64,000 bases of DNA. Source: Xenoacremonium recifei (lineage: Eukaryota; Ascomycota; Sordariomycetes; Hypocreales; Nectriaceae). The notes under the pieces are model-generated. The model did not search any database, was not told where the DNA came from, and saw only the letters and a program-made list of their open reading frames with translations. Location of the stretch: positions 248,001 to 312,000 of the forward strand of contig WOFQ01000036.1 of NCBI GenBank assembly GCA_012184525.1, read 5' to 3'. The position numbers and the translations under genes are program-made. Below, one piece after another: positions 1-10,112 of the stretch. How positions within the stretch are numbered: position 1 is the stretch's first letter; each line of letters opens with the position of its first letter.

Positions 1-377
1 TCGTATCGGGGAATGCGACCGGGAGATACTTCTGCCGGGCTCCGGTGATGCCACTTTGGAGCTGTGCCATGTGAATTGGCAATACCCAATGTCTTTCAGA
101 CGAGAGTGAGTTGCGACTATAAGATGGGGAGGCTCGATTTAAAGTAGAATTTTTATTTCGTATGAAATAATATATATCAAAGACCTTGCTTATCCCTATT
201 CTAATTAAGAAATCGCTTTCGGTTGCTTGAGACCACCTTGAACGACATGCCCGCGAAAGCCCACCATTACAGAAGCGCTGGGCAAGCACGACACAATCGT
301 ACTTTCTGTTTCAAAAAGGAACGGCAAAATTGACGACCGATAATCAAAGCATTTGAGAATCATCTTCAATAAGCAGC
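1..377. other. Left-edge sequence, no gene seen
   Basis: The stretch is moderately AT-rich, with an AT run near 150-180. Open frames here are short and overlap the 3' flank of the tRNA gene. I see no splice-consistent coding sequence. Confidence 0.5.
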
Positions 378-384
378 AAAAAAA
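378..384 (-). terminator. RNA polymerase III terminator (T7) of tRNA-Phe
   Basis: There are seven A residues on the plus strand, so seven T on the minus strand, 8 nt past the discriminator base of the tRNA gene. A run of four or more T is the standard Pol III stop signal. Its presence supports this tRNA locus being a Pol III gene rather than a random fragment. Confidence 0.8.
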
Positions 385-392
385 GAATGGTT

Positions 393-520
393 TGCGGTTT
401 ATGTGGATCGAACACATGACCTTCAGATCTTCAGTCTGACGCTCTCTGTCAGTGAAGGTTAGTGATTTATCTCTTGTTAGGCGTCAATGTGTTAACATAC
501 CCCAACTGAGCTAAACCCGC
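393..520 (-). tRNA. tRNA-Phe (anticodon GAA) interrupted in the D-loop
   Basis: On the minus strand the gene opens with GCGGGTTTAGCTCAGTTGGG (520-501) and resumes with AGAGCGTCAGACTGAAGATC (445-426). It ends with an acceptor strand AAACCGC plus discriminator A at 393. Without the insert the RNA is 73 nt and folds as a full cloverleaf: D stem GCTC/GAGC, anticodon loop CTGAAGA with GAA at 432-430, T loop TTCGATC. One G-A mismatch sits in the acceptor stem. Box A (513-502) and box B (405-413) are intact, and a T7 terminator follows. A 55-nt insert splits the D-loop between about positions 20 and 21. There is no ordinary tRNA intron at 37/38. Without removal of the insert the RNA should not fold properly, so this is either a spliced gene or a recently broken copy. 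Confidence 0.88.
446..500 (-). other. mRNA-type (GT-AG) intron-like insert inside tRNA-Phe
   Basis: The 55-nt insert begins GTATGT, contains CACTAAC (465-459), the fungal branch-site consensus, and ends GACAG. The branch-like A lies about 14 nt before the end. These are the same signals used by the protein-gene introns in this window, and the size is typical of them. Removing it exactly restores the D-loop AGTTGGGA. I see no clear bulge-helix-bulge at the junctions, which the tRNA endonuclease would need. Whether the spliceosome removes it is not shown by the sequence. Confidence 0.75.
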
Positions 521-1040
521 GTGTTCCGTATTCGGTGACATTCAGGCGCCACATCCGACACTATCAACACCAGCCCCAACTCCTCGCGAGTTTTATTTCA
601 TCAGTCCAAGAATTTTCCGACAACTATTTATTAGCAAGCGACACAACCAATATTGTAGCTTTATTAATCCGTCCTCAGTTGTAAACAGGCTACGCGGAAG
701 TGCCTTTCTTTTGCATTGAAAAGTTCTTTGTATGGGTCTCAAGCCTCTGGCTGCATCGTGACAAGTTCGATTGTAACGAAAACCCTTGACTGCTTTGTAA
801 CTGCTTTTTAACTGCAAAGAGGTTCATTATATTTATAGTAAAGAACCCAAAGGCGCAATTCCCTCTTGTCTATTTAAATGTCGACATCATTTATTTCCTC
901 ATGCTCCCAAACAATGTCGGGATCCTTTTCATACCCTAGAGCCTGCTACAGAAATTTCGAAAAAGGCCAGCCTCAACGATAGTTTGTCCCAATAAATGCA
1001 AGTATCCCCCGGCGGCAAGTCGGGCTAGATGGTCTTTCCA
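521..1040. other. Intergenic, no gene seen
   Basis: The stretch lies between the tRNA-Phe 5' end and the stop codon of the Zn2Cys6 regulator. It probably holds the 3' untranslated region of that gene. I see no conserved coding sequence. Confidence 0.5.
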
Positions 1041-2323
1041 TCAAAGCTTCCCTCCGCGACTCACAAACCACCCCTCCGCCTCGTCGACACCCATAAATGA
1101 CGAGATGAAGATTCGTCCAAAGTCATCAATATCCTCCGCCATTGCATTGTCCAGAACTTCTTCAAACCGAGCATTCGTCACTATAAAGTGCTTCTTGTCC
1201 TTCCACGACTCTGCGAAAGATATTGGACTTGCTGCATGCCAGAGATGGGCCGACAACGTCCAAGAATGGCACAGCCCGAGCTTCCCATCACAATGTAGAC
1301 CTTTCTGACGGGACAGAATGCGATACGCTTGGAGGAAGTAGAAAGTAATGAGGAGGGTCCGACGAATTGACTCCTGAAAGACCCAATCTTCCCAGAAGGC
1401 CTTTGTAGGGGCCAGTGGGAAGAGTGGGAGCTCCTGGCCTGATGCGTCGATGTCGAAGACCACATGGTTAAGGAGAGCCAGGGCGGATGTTTCTAATGCT
1501 GGGATGATGCGTTCTGCCGATGCTCTCGCTGCAATGTCGCCGTCAAATAAGCGAATGATTTGATACAGGAGAAGAGCCTGAGTATGAGCCAGACATTCTC
1601 TTGCTGATGAGGGAGTGGGAGTTGCGAGAAGATCTCGAACTCGAGATTCTATAGAGCGAAATATTATAGGAGCATTGACCGAATTTTTGGCCATATATAG
1701 CGCACATGAGGCGTGAGCGTCTGGCCATGGAAGCGTTAGCTACAGGTCGACGATTTGCATCGACGAGGAATCTCACCTTGCATCGAACGCGGCATCCCGT
1801 GTTGATATAGTAAAGGATGGCTCCAAGGCGTTTGGTTCTCGAGCACCATTGTTTCGGGAGCCTTTTGAATTTGGTCGATGGACCATTGCAGTCGATTCGC
1901 AACGGCTTCCGACAGTGCATCAAACCCCTTGGACGACGGCGGAACCAACATTGAAGTCTGCTCTGTCAACCCCAATGCGTTGTCATCCATGGAGAATCCG
2001 AAAGACGTAAAGTCATTGAAATTTGTTTCAATGTCTGCGATCAGGGTATTGAAGTCGTAACTACCGTCTTCGACAACACCTGAGGGCGGCGTTAGGGTGT
2101 CCTCGTTCAGTAAATCCTGCATAAGATCTGGCGTTGGCAAGTTCTGCAGCACGGGGGCGGAGTCCCGCGGGTTCCGCCCGGGATACTGGCACGGAATCCG
2201 GCGCTGAGAGCACCGGAGACAGGAAGGGATGGCGAAGTCGCAGCGGCGCTTGGCCTTGATGCAGGCAGCGCAGGACTTCCGCCGCGATGGAGGGTTGTTT
2301 CGTTCCCTTGCCGTGAGCGACAT
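1041..2323 (-). CDS. Zn2Cys6 transcription factor, AflR-like architecture
   Basis: This is a fungal binuclear zinc-cluster regulator of 408 aa. Exon 1 is 2323-1777 and exon 2 is 1720-1041, with a 56-bp intron (GTGAGA donor, GCTAAC branch, CCAG acceptor) that restores one frame. The zinc cluster near residues 18-45 has spacing C-x2-C-x6-C-x6-C-x2-C-x6-C. The rest is an acidic, Ser/Pro-rich linker and an alpha-helical C-terminus resembling the AflR-type regulatory domain of secondary-metabolism regulators. It is transcribed away from an NmrA-like gene across a shared 442-bp promoter. That layout suggests the two act together, with the factor perhaps controlling its neighbour and itself. The target pathway cannot be told from sequence. 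Confidence 0.88.
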
Positions 2324-2765
2324 GCTGAAGGAGAGGCTGGGAATGGCCCAAGATACACACTCTAATGTCAGAGGAGAAGCAGTGGGAAACCAGGCTTATG
2401 CTTGTATTGAGTGCTGTTACTTGGGCGATGATGCAGTCAGTCGAGTGAAAGTTGATAGAGTGAACGAGCACGCGGAGTGGAAATGCGCGGCAAAAGCGGG
2501 CCTGGCGGAGTTCCGCAGTCCCGCCCGGCGGTCCTCCGATGAAGGATGAACCGGCCGGATCCGTGCTGAAGCGGAGGTCCGTTTCATGTTGTTCAGGAGG
2601 GCCGGAGAGTCGACGACTTCCGCAACTAGGGGAGATCCGGGAGGGGTATAAATATGCTGCTTCTCGTCACGCTTGTCCGTCTGAACTAACCCGCATCAAC
2701 CTGACACGAAAACATACATACGCTTCGCACCAGGGCCTTCACTATACTATCAACAACACTTCATC
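2324..2765. promoter_or_regulatory. Divergent promoter shared by Zn2Cys6 regulator and NmrA-like gene
   Basis: The stretch separates the start codons of the two divergent genes. It carries a TATAAATA box at 2647-2654, about 110 bp before the NmrA-like ATG. Three CGG-N4-CCG palindromes and one CGG-N2-CCG lie in 2506-2581 (listed separately). Confidence 0.75.
2506..2581. promoter_or_regulatory. Cluster of CGG-N4-CCG palindromes, candidate zinc-cluster binding sites
   Basis: CGGAGTTCCG lies at 2506-2515, CGGTCCTCCG at 2529-2538 and CGGAGGTCCG at 2572-2581. CGGATCCG at 2556-2563 has the same half-sites with a 2-nt spacer. Zn2Cys6 dimers usually bind paired CGG triplets, and spacing sets specificity. 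Three copies with identical orientation and spacing in 76 bp, between a Zn2Cys6 gene and its divergent neighbour, make good candidate sites. Binding is inferred. Confidence 0.6.
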
Positions 2766-3692
2766 ATGTCCGACACAGTGGCTTTCGTTTGCGGCGTGAC
2801 AGGCACCCAGGGAGGAGCCGTAGCCCGGGCGCTTCGGGCAAAGAATGTCGAAGTCCACGCCTTGGCTCGCGACCCAACATCCGACAAAGCCAAAGCCGTT
2901 GAAGCTCTGGGAGTCAAGCTATGGAAAGGCGACTACGACGACCTCGAAGCTCTCGCCGCCGCCACCAAAGGCTGCACCTCCATCTTTCTCAACTTGAGCC
3001 CTGACTTTCAAGACCACAGTGCCGAGCAGCGTCGCGGCCAGAACATCATGAAGGCCGGCAAGGCAGCCGGAGCCACGCACTTGATCTACTCGAGTGGTTT
3101 CGCTTGCAGCAATCCCCAGAAGCTGAAGTACTGGGACCCTCAGAGCTTTACGGCCATCGTCTTGTTGACCAAGCAGGCTATTGAGAAGGACGCCCGTGAA
3201 GCTGGATACGAGCATTGGACGATCCTGCGCCCGGGGAACTTCATGGCCAACTACCTACCGCCTCTGGTGCGTATGTACCCAGGCCTCATCGAGAACGGTC
3301 TCTGGCGCACGGCACTCACGGCAGACACTGTCATGCCGATGGTCAACACCGCTACCATCGGGGCTTTTGGCGCTGAAGCTATTCTCAACCCGCAAAAGTA
3401 CCACCAGGCAGAGTTGGAATACTGCGACGAGCTTCTGCTCGTCGACCAGATAATGGAGAAGCTCTCTAAAACTACTGGACGAGAACTGAAGGCACAATTC
3501 ATGACAGATCAGGAGGTGGAAGAGGAGAAGCCGACAAATGTCTTCATTCAAGGGCAACTTTGTATGCGGGATATGGTGCAGTTCGTGAACATGGACGAAG
3601 TCAAGAAATGGGGCGTTCCATTGAAGAGTTTTGATGAATTCCTGGAGGCGGAGAAGGACAGGTTCATTGAGACCTACTCCAAGTCTACCTGA
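2766..3692 (+). CDS. NmrA-like NAD(P)-binding protein
   Basis: This is an intronless 308-aa protein of the NmrA-like branch of atypical short-chain dehydrogenases. The N-terminus carries the dinucleotide-binding motif GVTGTQGGAVARAL (about residues 10-23), followed by an ARDP strand end typical of NADP(H)-sensing members. Members act as redox sensors that bind transcription factors (as NmrA does to AreA) or as isoflavone-reductase-like enzymes. The sequence does not separate these roles. The gene has its own TATA box and is divergent from a Zn2Cys6 regulator, a pairing that would fit a sensor/regulator unit. The start is the first ATG after the TATA box and directly opens the Rossmann strand. 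Confidence 0.88.
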   Translation: MSDTVAFVCGVTGTQGGAVARALRAKNVEVHALARDPTSDKAKAVEALGVKLWKGDYDDLEALAAATKGCTSIFLNLSPDFQDHSAEQRRGQNIMKAGKAAGATHLIYSSGFACSNPQKLKYWDPQSFTAIVLLTKQAIEKDAREAGYEHWTILRPGNFMANYLPPLVRMYPGLIENGLWRTALTADTVMPMVNTATIGAFGAEAILNPQKYHQAELEYCDELLLVDQIMEKLSKTTGRELKAQFMTDQEVEEEKPTNVFIQGQLCMRDMVQFVNMDEVKKWGVPLKSFDEFLEAEKDRFIETYSKST

Positions 3693-4361
3693 GACAGGGA
3701 CGTGCAGTCAGGGCGAAAATTGTTGTTTGGATGATTATAAAAGGACTGAAGCGACCAACTGGATTGCGCGGGCATGGATTTAATCTCCTCAGTTATGAGC
3801 ATTCTTGGGGAAGCTAAGTTCGCAGCCAATTTTAAGTCAAATAAATAAAATCAGCGGTGGAGAAAAATAAACAAAATGGGTTTGGAATTCACATTTGCCC
3901 TCCAATAGACTGTGTCTTGAACATCTGAAACGGTCATGTCTTGAGTCGAGACTCTCAACGTTGACGATCTCGAATGACATCACTAACACGGGGTAAGATC
4001 TCAAGTTCATAGCATCTACACTCTGGTAGACGTAACCGCGTCCAACAATCAATATTCCGTGATTCTATGTACTCGTCGGAATCAATTGTACATGTGTGAC
4101 AGGCGAGCCTCCTAATACGGCCTAAGAACAGCAGCGTACCAGCCCATTCATGCGAAAAAACCAGACTTCCCATGGAAACCCATCCATTGAAGATTTCCCG
4201 ATTCATTATGCGCCTGTTCCGTAACTCCAAAGATGAGCATATGTAGTCGTAAGTGTTGCGTGAATGTACGTCGTGCAGCCATTTGGAGTGACTTTCTAGT
4301 ATATCATGCCAAGGTGAGGCGTGTCTCCCAAGTGTATTCTGTTTTCGCCCGCTTCATGGAA
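3693..4361. other. Intergenic between convergent genes
   Basis: The stretch holds the 3' flanks of the NmrA-like gene and the GH76 gene, which point toward each other. It is AT-richer than the coding flanks. I see no gene in it. Confidence 0.55.
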
Positions 4362-6487
4362 TTAGGTTGCAGAGCGGTTTTCTTCGGAAATAAGTTGTTC
4401 TTGTGTTGTGTTGTTTATGGGATTCTCCTGAGAGGTCCTTTGGGGTGTCGAGGTTTGAGGGGTGCTCTCTGAAGTGTCGTCTATCATGCTTCGTTCCTGC
4501 ACTGGTCTGTTTTGGTCGCTCGTTTGGTTTGTAATAGCAGAGCTATAGGAGTCAGAAGCCGGGAGGATTGCGTCCGGGTCAAACAAGGCGCTACTCCGCA
4601 ACGCCGGATTATGTGGCCAGCCTCGGGGCATAGACGAGACTCGGCGCCGTTGATAGCTTTCCGACTCGCGTCGCACGTTTCCAACATATACCGGAGCCAT
4701 CTCTGGTGTCTCTCCAGAGCGGGTACTGGAGCTCTTCTCGCTGATTGACGTGACCGCCCCCGCGGTCTTCTCATTAATTGCCGAGTCCTCCTTGTTCCGG
4801 TGTAGTATAGCGGCCAAACCTCCCCCGGCCGCCGCGGCGACCACGGCGCCAGTTTCCGAAGTGAAGCCCCTGAACTGTTCGACCGGAGTCTTATCTGAGC
4901 ACTCGTCTAGGAAAATCCATACGATGCCGGAAATGAAGGTGCCCAGAATGAGGATGGTAAGGATCGCAGCACCAGCTTTGTCGCCGGCGGTAATCGGGCC
5001 CATATTGAGATCGGGTTTGGTTCGTCCAATATCGTCGCCACCACCACCCGGGTTCCCTTGACTCGTACCTCCGTTGTTGGCGGTGTAGGCAGAAGCTCGC
5101 TCCTTGATCATGCATCCAAGAGTGACTTCCATAGCTGCCATCTGCTGGCCAACGCCTGTCGTTCCGTCGTATGAGCCGTTGTTCCAAACGAGGCCGCACA
5201 TCCGGCCGTTATCGCCTCCTACGCATTGCTGGGCCGCCGCGACCGCTGACGCTTGCAGGTACGGAATGATGGTATCGTAAGTGTACGGCGCCCATTTGGT
5301 GGTGGCAGCAAGCCATCGACTCAGGTAGGCTTTGAATGACTGCTGGTCAAGGTTGCAAAGATGGACTGGCTCGCATGCGACTTCGGTCATGATGTTCTTG
5401 TCCGGACCCGTGAAGAAGACTTTCGAGCCCTCGATCAAGTTGTCTAAACGTTCCTTCCACTTGGGATCCTCGGTATAATTGTACATAGCCGCAGCACCAA
5501 GAATGAAGCCGCCGGCATTGTAGGTGAATTGGTAGGGCACGACATTGGTGCAGTTGGTCTCGATGTGGGCGCCGTCATAGACATACCAATTGTTGGTGTT
5601 GAGGAACTCAATGGCCACCATCCAGTCCCATGTCTTCTCCGCCCAGTCCGAGTAGGTGCTATTGCCAGTGAAGAGGGCGAGACGGGCTCCAAGAGCGAAG
5701 AAACAGGCCTGGGAAATCGAATTCTTGTACGTGTAGCCATTATTCCACTGGAAAATCTGCCATCGTAGACCTCCACCGCAGTCAGCCGCATCCCATCGGG
5801 CAGCCTGGGTGTTGAAAACGGCCTGGGCTAGCGCAAGCCATTGGGGTTGGTCGGCAGATGGGTTCGGGAAGTTGTATTCCGCAGCGGACATGACGGCAAG
5901 TCCCCAAAAGCCCTGGTCATCGTTTCCTTCGGTTCTGGTCTGGTTGATGGGCATGTAGTCGTCGTTGGAGCCGACCTGGAAGAGAAGCCCCTGCTGGGTG
6001 AGATTGACATACTCATCATCTCCGGTATAATACCAGTAGTCTAATTCCAGTCAGCGTCTTTGCTCAGAGAATCGCGGTAGGCCTTGCGCACCAATTAGTG
6101 AGCCCATCATCGCTCCAGCTTCCCACCCTGCAAGATCCGCATTATTAGCCACCACACAAAGTCTAATAATATATTGGGACTGGTGAGCAAGATGATGGAT
6201 CTTTTTACGCACAGTAGTATGGGTCCGGTAATAGACCAGGAGTGCCGCCAGGTTCGTCGCCATTGTAGAAGGAGAGCATGTCGGTTGCCATTTGCTTCGC
6301 AATCGTGGTGACGGAGTCTATGCGCCGAGAGCCAGCGTCAGCAATCGCCCTCATGGATGGTAGGTTAGAATGGCATACCAGTGGAATTGGGGTCCAGATC
6401 GTAAGCGACAGTGAGGGGCGTCAGAGCCAGGATGAAGGCAGTGATCAAACCACCCAGCCTGGGCCTCAATCCCCGCTCTCGCAACAT
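4362..6487 (-). CDS. GH76 alpha-1,6-mannanase, Dcw1/Dfg5-like cell-wall enzyme
   Basis: This is a 642-aa secreted or membrane glycosyl hydrolase of family 76. In yeast the homologues Dcw1 and Dfg5 act on GPI-anchor mannan to cross-link proteins to the wall. Four exons are read: 6487-6379, 6317-6213, 6127-6092 (only 36 bp) and 6040-4362. All splice sites rejoin family-typical sequence across the junctions (PYYWWEAGAMMG, then LIDYWYYTGD). A signal peptide covers about residues 1-28. The paired catalytic Asp of GH76 are in GNDDQGFW (Asp 124-125). A transmembrane segment at about 435-457 is followed by a ~185-aa Ser/Thr/Gln-rich tail, so this form is membrane-anchored by a helix rather than by a GPI signal. 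Confidence 0.9.
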
Positions 6488-9287
6488 GGTGACGGCGGCG
6501 ATGACCTCAGTCAGGTCAGTCTGGGAGAGGAGGAGCTCAGCGGCGGAAAAGGCTGGTGAGCGTCATGGAGAGAAGCGAGTGGAGGTTAGGCCAGTCCAGA
6601 AGAATTGCCTACAGGAGGGGACATGGGGAGAAGGACTGGAGGAAAGAGTGATCGGGGTTGGACTTGTAGTAGGAAAAATAACAGAGCCAGCGGGAAAAGA
6701 GAAGCGTGGACGAGTGTGGGATGGTTGGTTTAAAGGATGAGGAGAGACAAGACGAGACACGGGCCAAATAAACGAGCTCTGTTCTGTGATGTATGTGCAG
6801 GGGACCAGCCAGCAAAAGTCCGGGGCTTGGGTTCTCGATCATCAGCCGCAGGACAGGAACAGGCAAGGACTCACGGCTAATTAGAGTTAGGCCGGCTGCG
6901 TTCAATCCCTTTACGAGCCCCGGCAAAAGGTTAGAAATGGATGACAGCGGCAGAACATGGCCATCTTACGCAGTCGTTTACTGGGCTGACTGGCATGCAA
7001 CACTCGGGAGAAGCAGCTGAGAGCGGAGAACGGAAAGCTAAAACGGAGCCGGAGCGCCGTAGCAGAGCCCTTTTAGCGGGGAGACCCAGCTTGCAAGGAT
7101 GGCCTTTTAGCTCATCGGATGGTAATCCTTAAGGTAGGGCCGGAGCACATCCTACGGCGGATCAAAGGCGCCCAAGAGTGGTACCTGACGGTGTGTTCCG
7201 GCGCACAAGCGGTGGCCTCGAGGTGCCTCGAGGGACGGTCCTTGACTCTCAGATCTTGCCCGTCCGTCCACTCTGTAGGCGCTGGACGCGGGCCACGAGA
7301 TTTGAGGAGCAATCGAATACGAGGGGGGAGCCCATACAAGATGACCCTCCAATACTCCACTGGGATACGAACCATCTTGGCGGCCCGGAAAGGGAACGCT
7401 CGCTCGTTGTGCGTGTGTGTGTGTGGGATGCGAGCGATTTGAGCCCAGTTGCGGCGCAGGGCGAATGGTCCCTGCTTCTCGCGGGTGGCACCGTTGGCAT
7501 CGCGATCCAAGGGATGATTGGGGGCAGAAGGCCTTTGCGTAACTCGGGTTGGCATGGGCTGATATGTGAGCTGGGCTTGACACCTGCAGAAGCAGTTCTC
7601 GTCCTCTTCTCGTGACGTATGGCGAATTCGTTGTTTGCAGCCGTGGGATAAGACACTTGTCGCAGATTGTCTTACAGACCTTTTCCCTCGTCGAGCGCTG
7701 TCAACAAACGCTTCTTTCTCGGCAGCGCAGGCTGACAGATGGTTCATTCGCTTCCAAACACTGGTCTCTGGTTAATCAGCGGGAAAATAATATCGCTTCA
7801 GGAGGGCCAGGCGGGCCACTCGATGAGATTCACAAACACAGTCAGCACTGCCCACGCTGCACGGGTCCTCTGCAACTCCCGCCAAGACGCTCCCTGCGTG
7901 GCCGCCGTTGGGAATAAGAGTCTTTTGGATGTTTCTGAATCCTGGTCGATGATGACAAGAGCGGGGAATAGACGCTTTGCCTCTTTAGGTCCAGTGGCCG
8001 CTGTGGTCCGAGGAGTCTATCACGGTTTGAGTGCTGGCTGTCGGAAACGCTGATACAACGTCTACCTCAGAGTCAAACTGCCAATGTAAGAGAACGCGCG
8101 CATTGTCGAGAATTGGCGGCGGATGAGCACGATACCTCCAGCCAGCTGAGTAAGACAGCGAGTCCATGATGAAGGCTTGGCACCGCGGTATTTCTCATGA
8201 CAGCCCTGTTATGTGCGAGCCGGATCTAGAAAACACTTCGCACAACCTCACTATCGGGATGAAGTGACGTTTCGCGCATCGGGTTCGCAATATGCCGTAC
8301 CGAGCTATGACAACGTTCGCTGGCGTGCTGCTGAGCATTGCGTGGTTTCGGCATGCCTGGATGGACATGGAGGAAACCGATGAGACATTGCCAGATTCAC
8401 ACCCCCGGATCGCCCGGACGCTGAAGAATATGGAACGGCGCTGGCAGCAGCAGAGTGCACGCAGCGCAAGGAAATCATTTAAAAGCGCGTGGAGGTGGAT
8501 TTATTTGTCGAGATTCGCACGATAAATTGCTTGCATGACAAAGCGTGTCTCGAAGTCGTATTCTCGCCGCGACCCCGAGAAGCTGACAGCTGGTGGCGCC
8601 GAGGACAAGACCCGAGCCACAAAGGGATGTGGCGTGGTAGCCTTTGGCACGTGACTTAGCTCAACCAGCCACGCCAGCACTCGCCTCACCCAGTCAGCAG
8701 GTGTCAAGTCCCCTGTACTAATGACGGTTAGCACCTTAGTAGGGGTGGCTGGCCAGCCTGACAGAGTTCCAGTTGCTGTCGTCACTGCGGCAGCGAGCCC
8801 AGGCCTGGGTGGACAAGGAAAGGACAGGACAAAAGCTCATGAAGGACAAGCACAGGAAAGACTGCTGCAAAGATGCGAAAATTCGAGACTCCATTGTCTG
8901 GCTATTCATAATCAGCAGAAGGGTCTTTCAGCGCAATTGTCCCCTGTCAAAGGCCCGGATCTAAGCCTCCCCGTCGCCTCCGTGCTTTCGTCACCCGCCC
9001 CGTGCAGCGCCTCGTTGCCAAAGGCCCAAAACTTGCCCGAGTGCCTGGAATCCACCCTGCTGGCCGGGCGCTATAGTGGCTGCTTGTTTCGCTTTGTCCA
9101 GGCCGAGCAACGTCTCGTCTCAAACTTCCCACTTCCAACCAACCTCACGACTTCATCATCCTCTCCCCTTCGCAAACCATCCCGACAGAACCAGCGCTGC
9201 CTTCCACCGTGATCTATCGAGCTTCCCGATCCTCCCGACCGAGCTTTTTTTGCACTCTCCTCGACGCTTTCAATTCAGTCAGCCAAA
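6488..9287. other. Long intergenic region, no supported gene
   Basis: The 2.8 kb separate the divergent GH76 and Snc1 genes. GC-rich stretches give open frames up to about 210 codons on both strands (for example around 7112-7747). They overlap each other, lack family motifs and have low-complexity composition, so I read them as chance frames. A short GT-dinucleotide repeat lies near 7413-7425. The region probably holds two promoters and long 5' untranslated regions. Confidence 0.5.
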
Positions 9288-10112
9288 ATGCCTGAGCAGG
9301 ACGCCCCCTACGACCCCTACATCCCCAGCGGCCAGGCTGGCGCTCAACAGGGCGCTGGAAATGCCAGGACACAGGCGCTGCAAGCGGTACGTTATTTCTG
9401 AGCGACACGGGATGCGCTGGTGATGGAAGCCTGTCTTCCGTGGATTGCGAGCCTTGCGAACCTGCGATGCGGCGGCTGCTGCTTTGGACACGCGGCCACT
9501 CAGCTCTCGTCAGCTTCTGGTCTCGGGCTCGTTGTGGTCGCCAGACGGACTCCAACCAATGCTGGACTTGCCGTCGGCGATTCTGCGATTGCTGGTCGAC
9601 GAGCAAAGGTTCAATTTTTTTGCAGCCTGGCACCCAGCCTCGTGAGCATGCTTGGACCACGAATCCCCTGTCAGCAAGCCGATAGCAGTCTCTGAAGCCC
9701 TCGCGAGCTCAATCCGACGCAGCGCAACATCGCACGCAATCCCTCGCAATCCCATGTCGCCAGCTTTTCACAGCTTTTGAGTAATCGATACTAAGTACGT
9801 TAATAGCAAATCGATGACACCGTTGGTGTTATGCGAGATAACATCAACAAGGTCTCTCAGCGTGGTGAGCGTCTCGATGCGCTCCAGGACAAGACCGACA
9901 ACCTGGCCGTCTCCGCCCAAGGTTTCCGCCGCGGAGCAAACCGAGTTCGCAAGCAGATGTGGTGGAAGGACATGAAGATGCGGATGTGCCTCATCATCGG
10001 TATCATCATTCTGCTGATCATTATCATTGTTCCAGCAGGTATGTGTTTCCCGCGAATCTTTCCAGAAATATCGTATACTGACTTCTCTGGTGCAGTCGTT
10101 GCTACTCGTTGA
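9288..10112 (+). CDS. SNC1: v-SNARE synaptobrevin (Snc1-type)
   Basis: This is a 115-aa R-SNARE of secretory vesicles, acting in fusion with the plasma membrane. Exons are 9288-9386, 9807-10038 and 10096-10112. Intron 1 is long for this genome (420 bp) and ends TACTAAG...TAATAG. Intron 2 is 57 bp. The SNARE motif spans about residues 34-90, with the zero-layer Arg in QRGERLDAL, then a conserved MWWKDMK juxtamembrane stretch. A single tail-anchor helix of Ile/Leu follows and the protein ends VVATR. The first exon encodes the variable Pro/Gly/Gln-rich N-terminus. The last exon has only 17 bp, so naive frame reading gives a wrong C-terminus. Confidence 0.93.

Noticed and set aside
7413..7425. 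GT dinucleotide repeat
   Set aside because: Short, ordinary microsatellite without context.
7112..7747. 211-codon minus-strand open frame between GH76 and Snc1
   Set aside because: GC-rich with long frames on both strands at once, no motif, no conserved splice structure.
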